Shown piece after piece: positions 7,085 through 15,135 of a stretch of DNA of 22,085 bases. Below the pieces are notes generated by a model, which was not told where the DNA came from, ran no database searches, and saw nothing but the letters and a program-made list of their open reading frames with translations. This DNA comes from Cyanobacteria bacterium UBA11370. Lineage in GTDB: Bacteria > Cyanobacteriota > Cyanobacteriia > Cyanobacteriales > Coleofasciculaceae. Both the position numbers and the translations under genes were made by a program. The stretch's first letter is position 1. Every line of letters starts with the position of its first letter. The stretch spans positions 1 to 22,085 of the forward strand of contig DNGI01000090.1 in the NCBI GenBank assembly GCA_003486645.1, read 5' to 3'.

Positions 7085-8146
7085 TTAAGCTATTTTCCTG
7101 CCTGTAAGCCGATAAGTCATCACCTCTCCCTTTCCTTTAATCGGGATAATACCCCGTGCTTCAAACAAATACTTATCTCGTAATAAATTATACGTTTCGG
7201 CTGTCACCTGAATACCACCTGCTACACCTTGAGATTCCATCCGACTAGCGATATTGACCGTATCTCCCCATAAGTCATAAATAAACTTATTCGTGCCAAT
7301 AACTCCAGCGACTACTGGTCCACTATTAATCCCAATTCGCATATTTAATTGCTCACCCATTTCGGCGCTAAATCGGGCAACTTCTTTCAAGATATCCAGC
7401 GCCATTTCGGCGATCGCTTCTGCATGATCCGGTTGTGGCATTGGCAAACCACCAACAACCATATAAGCATCTCCAATCGTTTTAATTTTCTCTACACCAT
7501 GCTGTTCAGCGAGTTGATCAAAGGTGGAAAAAATCTGATTGAGTAAACAAACCACTTCGATGGGAGAGCGATGAGCCGCTAATTTGGTAAACTCAACAAT
7601 ATCAGCAAAAAGAACGGTTGCTTCGGAAAAGTTATCCGCAATAATACGTTGATCCTGTTTTAATTGTTCAGCAATCGGTTTAGGCAAAATACTCAGTAAT
7701 AAACGCTCTGATCGTTCTTTTTCCGCTTCTAATTGCTCTAAATAAAACCGCTCCTGATCACGCAACTGTTTTTTTTCCAAACAGTTATTAATACGAGCAG
7801 CCAGTAATACAGCATTAAAGGGTTTGGGTAAATAATCTTCCGCACCTAATTCAATACATTCTACAACACTATTAATATCATCTACTGCCGAAATTACAAT
7901 AACTGGGATATTGCATAGGTGTGGATCGCTCTTGATATGTTCTAATACTTGATAGCCATTCATTTGAGGCATCATAATATCAAGTAGCACCAAATCAAAC
8001 GGCTCTTTTTGGATCAGGTCTAGTGCGATGATGCCATCTTCTGCTACCGTGACAGTATGGCCTTGCCGTCTTACCCGACGAGCCAATAAATCACGGTTTG
8101 CTTCATTATCATCGACGACCAACACGCGGCCTTTTTCAGGTTTCAT
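7085..8146 (-). CDS. Receiver domain-class III adenylate cyclase
   Basis: 353 residues. Makes cAMP from ATP under the control of a phosphorylatable receiver. REC domain at about 7-125 with acidic pair D12/D13, phospho-acceptor D56 and K108. A helical linker (about 125-155) leads to the class III cyclase domain at about 170-345. All catalytic residues are present: metal ligands D182 and D226, transition-state N298 and R302. Base recognition is by K222 and D291, the adenylate-type pair, where guanylate cyclases have Glu and Cys. So adenylate cyclase is the firm reading. There is no membrane segment, so it is cytosolic. The start codon overlaps the stop of the preceding receiver gene in ATGA (8143-8146), which implies translational coupling. 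The family relation is to the output end of CyaC-type cyanobacterial cyclases, where kinase, receivers and cyclase form one chain. Confidence 0.95.
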   Translation of the reverse strand: MKPEKGRVLVVDDNEANRDLLARRVRRQGHTVTVAEDGIIALDLIQKEPFDLVLLDIMMPQMNGYQVLEHIKSDPHLCNIPVIVISAVDDINSVVECIELGAEDYLPKPFNAVLLAARINNCLEKKQLRDQERFYLEQLEAEKERSERLLLSILPKPIAEQLKQDQRIIADNFSEATVLFADIVEFTKLAAHRSPIEVVCLLNQIFSTFDQLAEQHGVEKIKTIGDAYMVVGGLPMPQPDHAEAIAEMALDILKEVARFSAEMGEQLNMRIGINSGPVVAGVIGTNKFIYDLWGDTVNIASRMESQGVAGGIQVTAETYNLLRDKYLFEARGIIPIKGKGEVMTYRLTGRKIA

Positions 8147-8520
8147 GAGGTAACTTTTTGTTCTAATAGCGCCTGAATTTTACCGAGTAAACGTGAAAAT
8201 TCTACAGGCTTAGTTTCGTAGTCATTACATCCTACAGCCAAGCATTTTTCCCGATCGCCTGCCATTGCATGAGCCGTTAAAGCAATAATGGGAATATCCA
8301 TCGTTTCGGGTATTGTTTTGAGTTGCTGCGCGGCTTCCCAACCATCCATTACAGGTAAACTCATATCCATTAAAATTAAATTGGGATTTTCTGAGAGTGC
8401 TAGCTCAACTCCCTGTTTCCCATCAATTGCAATCAGCACCTCATATCCTTTGCGCTGCAATCGTCGAGAGAGCATATCCCGATTCATCTCATTATCTTCG
8501 ACTAAAAGGATTTTTGACAT
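8143..8520 (-). CDS. Single-domain response regulator
   Basis: 125 residues, one receiver domain and nothing else (DivK/CheY-like size). E8/D9 acidic pair, phospho-acceptor D52, T82 and K104 are all in place, so it should accept phosphate. A strong Shine-Dalgarno, GAGGAGAA (plus-strand 8526-8533), precedes the ATG. It lies between the hybrid kinase and the receiver-cyclase and overlaps the latter by 4 bp. It probably acts as a phosphate shuttle or sink in the pathway; no output domain is present. Confidence 0.95.
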   Translation of the reverse strand: MSKILLVEDNEMNRDMLSRRLQRKGYEVLIAIDGKQGVELALSENPNLILMDMSLPVMDGWEAAQQLKTIPETMDIPIIALTAHAMAGDREKCLAVGCNDYETKPVEFSRLLGKIQALLEQKVTS

Positions 8521-8562
8521 TCATCTTCTCCTCGAAAGGAATGGGGTGTAGGGTTTGATAGG

Positions 8563-8647
8563 ATGTCCGGATAATTACCCATACTAAAATTTCTCCCTCT
8601 CCCCCCTCTCCCCCTCAATCTTTTTTTAGGGTTATTCAACCGGACAT
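8563..8647. repeat. Imperfect inverted repeat with pyrimidine-rich centre
   Basis: Arms ATGTCCGG (8563-8570) and CCGGACAT (8640-8647) pair perfectly. The pairing extends inward imperfectly through ATAATTACCC and GGGTTATTCAA. The centre, about 8590-8628, is a C/T tract in octamer-like units (CTCCCCCT type). It fills the gap between the kinase and receiver genes. It could be a small palindromic repeat element or an attenuating hairpin within the operon. Confidence 0.5.
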
Positions 8648-8751
8648 GATATGAGGTGTGGGGGAATTCAAATCTATGGCGAATCTAAATAAATGCTGAA
8701 CATTCTGTTCCCTTTTCCTTTTCCCTTTATCCTTTTCTATACAGATACAGG

Positions 8752-11700
8752 CTATTCCTGCGCTTTTCCTGATGAATTGAGGCGAGATACTAATTTGTGA
8801 ACTTGACCCAGCAATTCTTCACGCTGGTATGCTCCCTTTTGTAAAATATTCTCCACATAACCATTGAGTCGCTGGCGATCTTGGGGAGTAATTTCTTTAG
8901 CGGTAAGTACTACAACCGGAATAAAACGCCAAGATTCATGATTCTGTAACTCATGAACAAATGTAAACCCATCCATTTGAGGCATCATCAAATCCAATAA
9001 GATTAACCTGGGTTGATTTTGTGCCATTTGCTCCAAGGCAAGCTGACCATTTTCAGCTTCTATTACCGTCCATCCTTCTTTTTCCAACATCCGGCGCATC
9101 ATCTCACGAGTTGGCGCATCATCTTCAACCAGTAGGATTGGACAAGGGGGGCGATCGCATCTATATTTCTTGAGAATAGCGCTCAGACGACTCCGGTCAA
9201 TCGGCTTGGTTAAGTAATCTGATGCACCTAGGGCGTAACCCATCGTTTTATTATCGACAATTGTCATCATAATGACCGGAATATCGGCTAATTCCGGATC
9301 ACTCTTCAACCCCGAAAGTACTGCCCAACCATCCATACTGGGCATCATCACATCTAGCGTAATCGCATCCGGTTGTAATTCCTTCGCTAAAGCCAATCCC
9401 TCCTCACCAGTCAAAGCACTTTCCACCCGAAATCCTTCTTTACTGAGAAAGCGTTGCATTAGGTCATGAACCGTTGGATCATCGTCAATTACGAGTACTG
9501 TCTTCGCACCAACAGGTATCAGATTGGATTTCAACGGTAACATTGGCGTGACTTGAGTTTTCGGAGCCATCACCCTGACCGGAAGCTGGATAATAAAGGT
9601 AGAACCCTTCCCTACCTTACTCTCAACCCTTACCTCTCCACCCATCATCTGGCAGAGTTTCTTCGTAATTGCTAACCCCAGTCCAGTCCCTCCATACTGG
9701 CGTGTCGTCGAAGCATCTGCTTGAGTAAATGCCTCAAACAGTCTCGACATCTGTTCCGATGTCATACCAATCCCTGTATCGGTTACGCGGAATATAATCC
9801 AGTCTTGAGTCTGAAGTGAAGGCATCCCCGCGTCTTCTCCATCTCTCCCCCGACTCACCGTCAGCGTAATTGTCCCTTGCTTAGTAAACTTACAAGCATT
9901 ACTAAGTAGGTTAAATAAACTCTGGCGCACTTTAGTTAAATCGGCATACATGGAACCGAGATTGTTGGCACAGTCTACATGAAGACTATTCTGATTCTTT
10001 TCTACCAACGGCTGAATTGTTGTTACGACATCTTCAGCCATAGCCGAGATATCGAAAGTTTCTAGATACAATTCCATCCGACCTGCTTCAATTTTTGAAA
10101 GGTCGAGGATATCATTAATTAATCCTAGTAAATGCTGACCCGCTGCGTGAATTTTTTGTAAATCGGGAATGAAGTCTTCCTGTTCTAAATCTTCAGCTTC
10201 CTCTTGTAACATTTCGCTGTAACCGATGATTGCATTCAGGGGTGTCCGCAATTCATGACTCATATTGGCGAGGAATTGACTCTTGGCACGGTTAGCCGTT
10301 TCGGCGGCTTCTTTTGCCTGTCTTAGTTCTGCTTTTGCCTGTTCCCGTTCGGTGATGTCGTTAACCAGTGAGGTAACACCAATTACGTTATTATTATTAT
10401 CCAGTAATACCGTATTATACCAATCACAGGTAATAATTCTGCCATCCTTGGTAAAGTTGTCATTTGTACTGCGAGTACCTCCGCGTTGGGAAAGAAGGGC
10501 TTGCCAAACTTGGTTGACGTGGTTTTTAGCACTTTCAGGCACAATTAATCCAGCCGCATGATGACCCATTGCTTCGCTTTTTGTATAACCAAAAATTGCT
10601 TCGGCTGCGGGATTCCATTCTACAACTTCAAAGTCTAAGTTCCATTCAATTACAGCTAAGGACGTGTGTTCTAAATGGAATAAAAGCCGTTGTTGCGATC
10701 GCCTGAGTGCTTCTTCGGCTTGCTTGCGAGGAGTAATATCTTGTACAGTTCCTTCATAGTAGAGTAAGGCTCCATTCCCATCACGAACAGCACGGGCATT
10801 CTCGGAAATCCAAATTAGTTTGCCGTCTTTGCCATAAATCTGAGACTCAAAATCTGATACAACATCGTGTTCTTGAATTAAACACTGGAACTCGGAGCGA
10901 CGATTTTTGCTAACGTAAAGTTGCTGTTCAATATTGGTAAGATTGGCGATCAATTCCTCTACTGAAGAATAACCGTAAATCCGGACAAGTGCGGGATTAG
11001 CACTAAGATAATGTCCGTCCGGTGTGGTTTGAAAAATTCCATGGATCGCATTTTCAAAAATTTGGCGATATTTCTCTTCCGCTTGTCGTAGCGCTTTTTC
11101 AGATTGCTGTCGTTTGGTTAAACTCTGAGCAAATGCCCAGAATACATAACTAATTGTTCCGAGTACCAGGAGGGAAAAAGATAGAATATAATATTTTTTA
11201 CGGGTAAGACGGTTAATCCGTTCTTGTAATAACTTATCCAGGGTAGGGGAGACTTGATCGTAGAGTTTAAATTGAGCATTAATTGCTTTTGTTCCTGCTA
11301 AAAAATAGTCCGTTTGGAGAATAGCAACCCGCTGTCCACTCATCCGTTGTTGATTGATCAGTTCTAGGAATTCATTGGTAGCTGTAACGCTTTGATCAAC
11401 ATTGGTTTTTAGTTTAGTCCGGAGAACTGAATTAAACCCATAAGCGACTTGCATTCCTCTATGAACGGCTTCGTTTGGTGATTTTATTGAACTGGATAGA
11501 ATAGTAATTTCTGCTTTTTCATCAGCGGTAATTTTACTATCTCTCGCCATGTCAGTATTTAAGTCTCTTACCCTAGCTGTCGTTTCAATGGCAGGTGGTA
11601 ATTTAGTAACCACTGCATCCATCAAATAATAACTGTCAAGCACTGGATCGGTAATTAAATTCGATGTATCTCCCACATGGAGTATTAACGAGACAACATC

Positions 11701-12141
11701 ATTAATCAGCACTGTATGTGCATCAAAGCTTTCTTGACTGTTGAGTGTTGATGTTTGGTTTTTGAGGGCTTGCCATTGTTTCTTGAATGCTGTCCATTGT
11801 GCTGTCGTTTTAAGAGTAGCACCTAGCCGTTGATCTAGAGTATCAATTGACTGGATCTCTGCTTCGAGTTGAGATTGTTGGAGGGCTAGTTTTGCTTTTA
11901 AATCCCTATCCCCACTTAAATAGTCATGAGAGAGGCGGCGATACTCGACGAGAGGTTCTAACAACTTCCTTAATGTTTGGTTGTACTCAATACCTAGTCT
12001 CTCTTTTTGGGCAAACTCGATACCTACATCAATTTCTGCTATCAATTGATAAACAACTAAGGCAAAGGGGAAAATGAAGATCAGCAGCAACCCTACTAAG
12101 CTGGCTTTTCCAGTTAGTCGCTGGCGTATATTTTTTTTCAA
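8752..12141 (-). CDS. Membrane hybrid histidine kinase, PAS-PAS-HK-REC-REC
   Basis: 1129 residues. Membrane helix 1 at about 13-35, a helical extracytoplasmic sensor region of some 280 residues, helix 2 at about 317-340, with no obvious HAMP. PAS 1 at about 357-475 and PAS 2 at about 482-605, each ending in a PAC-like ...DIT.R...A motif. HisKA dimerisation domain at about 619-690 with SHELRTPL and phospho-His H629. HATPase at about 730-855 with DTGIGM starting at D788 and GGTGLGLAI. Two receivers at about 882-995 (D930) and 1003-1118 (D1050). REC 2 keeps a Lys in ILQKGA. No Hpt domain is visible, so phosphate either reaches the two downstream response regulators directly or through an Hpt encoded elsewhere. 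It is first in the minus-strand cluster kinase, receiver, receiver-cyclase. The signal sensed is not evident. Confidence 0.96.
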   Translation of the reverse strand: MKKNIRQRLTGKASLVGLLLIFIFPFALVVYQLIAEIDVGIEFAQKERLGIEYNQTLRKLLEPLVEYRRLSHDYLSGDRDLKAKLALQQSQLEAEIQSIDTLDQRLGATLKTTAQWTAFKKQWQALKNQTSTLNSQESFDAHTVLINDVVSLILHVGDTSNLITDPVLDSYYLMDAVVTKLPPAIETTARVRDLNTDMARDSKITADEKAEITILSSSIKSPNEAVHRGMQVAYGFNSVLRTKLKTNVDQSVTATNEFLELINQQRMSGQRVAILQTDYFLAGTKAINAQFKLYDQVSPTLDKLLQERINRLTRKKYYILSFSLLVLGTISYVFWAFAQSLTKRQQSEKALRQAEEKYRQIFENAIHGIFQTTPDGHYLSANPALVRIYGYSSVEELIANLTNIEQQLYVSKNRRSEFQCLIQEHDVVSDFESQIYGKDGKLIWISENARAVRDGNGALLYYEGTVQDITPRKQAEEALRRSQQRLLFHLEHTSLAVIEWNLDFEVVEWNPAAEAIFGYTKSEAMGHHAAGLIVPESAKNHVNQVWQALLSQRGGTRSTNDNFTKDGRIITCDWYNTVLLDNNNNVIGVTSLVNDITEREQAKAELRQAKEAAETANRAKSQFLANMSHELRTPLNAIIGYSEMLQEEAEDLEQEDFIPDLQKIHAAGQHLLGLINDILDLSKIEAGRMELYLETFDISAMAEDVVTTIQPLVEKNQNSLHVDCANNLGSMYADLTKVRQSLFNLLSNACKFTKQGTITLTVSRGRDGEDAGMPSLQTQDWIIFRVTDTGIGMTSEQMSRLFEAFTQADASTTRQYGGTGLGLAITKKLCQMMGGEVRVESKVGKGSTFIIQLPVRVMAPKTQVTPMLPLKSNLIPVGAKTVLVIDDDPTVHDLMQRFLSKEGFRVESALTGEEGLALAKELQPDAITLDVMMPSMDGWAVLSGLKSDPELADIPVIMMTIVDNKTMGYALGASDYLTKPIDRSRLSAILKKYRCDRPPCPILLVEDDAPTREMMRRMLEKEGWTVIEAENGQLALEQMAQNQPRLILLDLMMPQMDGFTFVHELQNHESWRFIPVVVLTAKEITPQDRQRLNGYVENILQKGAYQREELLGQVHKLVSRLNSSGKAQE

Positions 12142-12665
12142 GGGTAGTCTCCAGGTTTTTTTTATAGTTTTATAATTGATATTGGCTATATTCCAACTGG
12201 AAGGACTACTATCAGGATAAAAAGTTTAGTGTGAAGGAGTTTTTCTTATTCGGCTAACAACCGTTGTCCTACAGATTCAGCTATCAGCCGTCAGCCGCCA
12301 GCTTTCAAGACGATTTCTTAATTTTATGGCGTTAATGAAAGGTTTGCCTACAGAGAATCAGCTAGCCACTTGCTGATAACTGATAGCCGAGGATTAAATG
12401 CTTACCCATTGTCAACCAAATTACCATTGAACCTGAATTAAAAATATAAAGTTTTGTAATGCTAACCCCGAACCCTTAACGGACAATCACTTTTGCCGTC
12501 AATCTTTATCATTTTCTTTTTCCAAGTATTAAGCTGCCTCTGTATTTAATTTGTATAGGCTCAGAACCCGAAAGCACCCCGAAAGTATATTTTAATAGTT
12601 TATCTGATAAGATGCGTCTTTAAATAACCTAACAAATACAGTCCATTTCGATAGGAAACTTGTTC
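12142..12665. other. Divergent intergenic region with repeats
   Basis: 524 bp between the kinase (minus) and the GAF protein (plus), so it should hold both promoters. Seen in it: the inverted heptamer repeat at 12277-12390; two direct copies of CCCGAAAG at 12567-12574 and 12578-12585, 11 bp apart, a period used by OmpR/PhoB-type regulators; and an A/T-rich stretch up to the GAF gene. No convincing short coding frame was found. Confidence 0.6.
12277..12390. repeat. Inverted heptamer-repeat element
   Basis: 12277-12306 is a 7-bp-period string (TCAGCTA, TCAGCCG, TCAGCCG, CCAGCTT). 12370-12390 carries the opposite-strand version (TTGCTGA, TAACTGA, TAGCCGA). The two can pair over about 19 bp with a few mismatches, enclosing some 65 bp. 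The same motif is at the left end of the window, so it is a dispersed family rather than a gene-specific site. Confidence 0.6.
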
Positions 12666-14882
12666 ATGTCAACCTCAAATCACCACAACCAACAGGGAAC
12701 CGTCGATCCAGCGGGAGGCGATCGCACCCTTTTAACCAACCCAGTAAAACAGGCAAATACTAACTGGCTCAACCGCCTCCAGCAACATAGTAAACTGTTA
12801 ATGGCTCTAGTAGAACCGAATCATTTTACCCTTCAATATGCTAATGAATCCTTCTGCCGTATTACTGGAATTACAGCCCTCAATTTCAATGTGCAAAACC
12901 AAGGAATCCATCTTTGGGAACTGTTCCTTGACGTTGATAAAACCCTCCAAGAAAAGTTATATCGCCGTCATTTGCTAACAGTAGTATTACGAGATCTGTA
13001 TCACATTGAACAAACTTGCTGGCGTGTTTTAGATGAGCCAATGATGGCTTGCTTAAAGAGTTCTTCAAATGCCGAACCTCGCTGTATTCAGTTTTGGTTA
13101 CGTTCCGAACATCTCAAGGTTGAACGAATTGATCCTCAAATTGATGAATTTGCAGATTTAGGATTATCCGAGTTACCTGTAGAACAGATTATACCTCAAG
13201 AAAGCTGGGAAGAACGGCTACAGTTAGACAATTATCGAGTTAAAGGTCAACTTTTGTGGGAAGGGTTAGATGTTACCCATCAAGAAATTATACGACGACT
13301 GATTAATTTATTAATTGAACGAGACTCGGTATTACGTCCAGACAAGTTTCAGGTATTCAATCAACAAATGCGATCGCTATTTCGCGCTGAAAATATCCTA
13401 TTATTGAGAGTAAAGCGTCAAGAGGTAAAACTATTCACTAATGAAGATGACCGGGTGATGCAAACTAAGGTTTATCCCCTTGAATCCTTACAAAATTCCC
13501 ACTTTATACGAGCCGCACAAGCTAATTCTGTTTACAGAGTTCCTAATTTATGTAGCGATTGTCAGACGGAATTTGAGCAAAATCTGGTTAACGACGGAGT
13601 GCGTTCTTTATTACTTATTCCTTTATTAGTTTCTACCTCTGAAGCCGAAGAATCACCCAAACAACTCATGGGGATGGTTGGACTCACTAGTACTCATCCG
13701 AATAATTTTGACCAACTAGATATCAGTCATGCAGAAGCATTAATTCCAGCTTTAGCCTCTGCATTGCGTCAAGCCGCTCAAGGTCAATTTAACCATATCC
13801 ATCCGTCAGTAGAATGGCGATTTTTAGAAGAAGCAGAACGACGCAGTTGGGGACTTCCACCCGAACCCATTATATTTACCAATGTCCACCCAATGTATGG
13901 TATTTCTGATATTCGTGGGTCTTCTGATGAGCGGAATCGATCCATTCAAGCCGATTTACTGGCTCAATTTAACTTAGCTGTAGGGGTAGTAGACGCAGTT
14001 TATCAAAACCAAGAATTGCCATTTTTAGAGCAATTGCGGCTGGATTTATTGGCGTATATGGAACGTTTGAATAAAGGTGTAATGGTAGATGCGGAAGTAA
14101 CAGCGGTTCAGTATTTAAGAACCAATTTAGAGATTTACTTTGATTATTTCCGGCAATGTAGCGAAGAAGCAGAAAAAGCAGTTAATACTTATAAACAAGC
14201 TTGTACAAATGACCATCAATGTGTTTATGTCGCACGCGATCGCTATGATAAAATGATTCACGAAATAAACAATCGATTGCGGGAAACCTGGGAACGTTGG
14301 CAAGTCCGAATGCAACAAATTATTCCCCATTACTGCGATCTTGATCTTACCGATGGCATGGATCACATGATTTATGTCGGTGCTTCTATTAACCCTCAAT
14401 TTACCTTATTCCATCTTCATTGTTTGCGTTACGAACAACTACGCGCCATTTGTGATTGTGCCCGAACTTGTTTTGGATTGCGCGATCGCTACGACACTCC
14501 CCTACAAGTCACTCATCTCGTATTAGTACAAGACACAACCGTCGATATTTTCCACGATGAACAAACCGAAAAATTATTCGATTTGCGAGGAAGCACCCGC
14601 GATACCCGCTATGAAATTGTCAAAAAACGTATCGATAAAGCTTTAGATACTCAAACCCAAACTCGGATCACTCAACCGGGAATGTTAACACTCGTTTATT
14701 CCACCCAAGAAGAGTGGAATGAGTATCAACAATACTTCCGTTACTTAGCGCGTGAAGGTTGGGTTGATACTCAAATTCAATCTAGCACCGTCGAACCGCT
14801 ACAAGGAATTACCGGACTAAAATATGCTCGTGTTCGTATTCTACCAGCCCCAGAGGAATCCGCTAACAAAAGTGAAGATTAA
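12666..14882 (+). CDS. PAS-like/GAF domain protein, output unknown
   Basis: 738 residues from the ATG at 12666. AGGA lies 9 bp upstream; the TTG at 12660 would add only two codons and is not preferred. N-terminal PAS-like domain at about 30-130 (a FTLQYANESFCRITG pattern). GAF domain at about 215-365, with a helix-start RDSVLRPDKFQVFNQQ and the closing GMVGLTSTHPNNFDQLDISH typical of GAF folds. Then a long helical part (about 375-560) and a C-terminal domain (about 560-725) of unknown type. No kinase, cyclase, GGDEF, EAL or DNA-binding domain is visible. Cysteines cluster in two places: CSDC in the GAF domain, and CDC with a nearby C in ICDCARTCFG near residue 600. They could bind a metal or sense redox state. 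It is transcribed away from the kinase. A sensory role is inferred from PAS/GAF; the partner is unknown. Confidence 0.88.
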   Translation: MSTSNHHNQQGTVDPAGGDRTLLTNPVKQANTNWLNRLQQHSKLLMALVEPNHFTLQYANESFCRITGITALNFNVQNQGIHLWELFLDVDKTLQEKLYRRHLLTVVLRDLYHIEQTCWRVLDEPMMACLKSSSNAEPRCIQFWLRSEHLKVERIDPQIDEFADLGLSELPVEQIIPQESWEERLQLDNYRVKGQLLWEGLDVTHQEIIRRLINLLIERDSVLRPDKFQVFNQQMRSLFRAENILLLRVKRQEVKLFTNEDDRVMQTKVYPLESLQNSHFIRAAQANSVYRVPNLCSDCQTEFEQNLVNDGVRSLLLIPLLVSTSEAEESPKQLMGMVGLTSTHPNNFDQLDISHAEALIPALASALRQAAQGQFNHIHPSVEWRFLEEAERRSWGLPPEPIIFTNVHPMYGISDIRGSSDERNRSIQADLLAQFNLAVGVVDAVYQNQELPFLEQLRLDLLAYMERLNKGVMVDAEVTAVQYLRTNLEIYFDYFRQCSEEAEKAVNTYKQACTNDHQCVYVARDRYDKMIHEINNRLRETWERWQVRMQQIIPHYCDLDLTDGMDHMIYVGASINPQFTLFHLHCLRYEQLRAICDCARTCFGLRDRYDTPLQVTHLVLVQDTTVDIFHDEQTEKLFDLRGSTRDTRYEIVKKRIDKALDTQTQTRITQPGMLTLVYSTQEEWNEYQQYFRYLAREGWVDTQIQSSTVEPLQGITGLKYARVRILPAPEESANKSED

Positions 14883-14967
14883 ACCGATACCATTTTGAAT
14901 TTTGGAAGACTCACTCTGTCAGAGTTTCTGTAATTCATGTGTCGTATTTCTTTTTTAAATTAGTATG

Positions 14968-15086
14968 ATACCAAATCCGGTTAATATATACCCTTTAATC
15001 AAAATTGCCAAAACCCTGTAGAGACGTTGCAATGCAACGTCTCTACCATTGGTTGTAAAAATGAATCTTTAAACCGGATTTGGTAT
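14968..15086. mobile_element. MITE-like palindromic element, ~119 bp
   Basis: Perfect 15-bp terminal inverted repeats: ATACCAAATCCGGTT (14968-14982) and its complement at 15072-15086. The centre holds a 29-nt palindrome at 15018-15046 with 13-bp perfect arms (GTAGAGACGTTGC) around AAT. There is no coding frame. Both motifs are of the kind scattered in many copies in cyanobacterial genomes. It lies between converging genes, so the RNA would fold strongly and could also end transcription. The target duplication is unclear. Confidence 0.8.
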
Positions 15087-15135
15087 GAGAAGCTACCCCA
15101 CTCCCCACTCCCCATAACAATCAAATTAAGAACCC

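Noticed and set aside
8752..12141. An Hpt domain in the hybrid kinase
   Set aside because: The sequence after REC 2 ends within about ten residues; no Hpt-like helix bundle is present.
14911..14930. Terminator hairpin after the GAF-protein gene (ACTCT/AGAGT)
   Set aside because: Only 5 bp of stem and no T tract.
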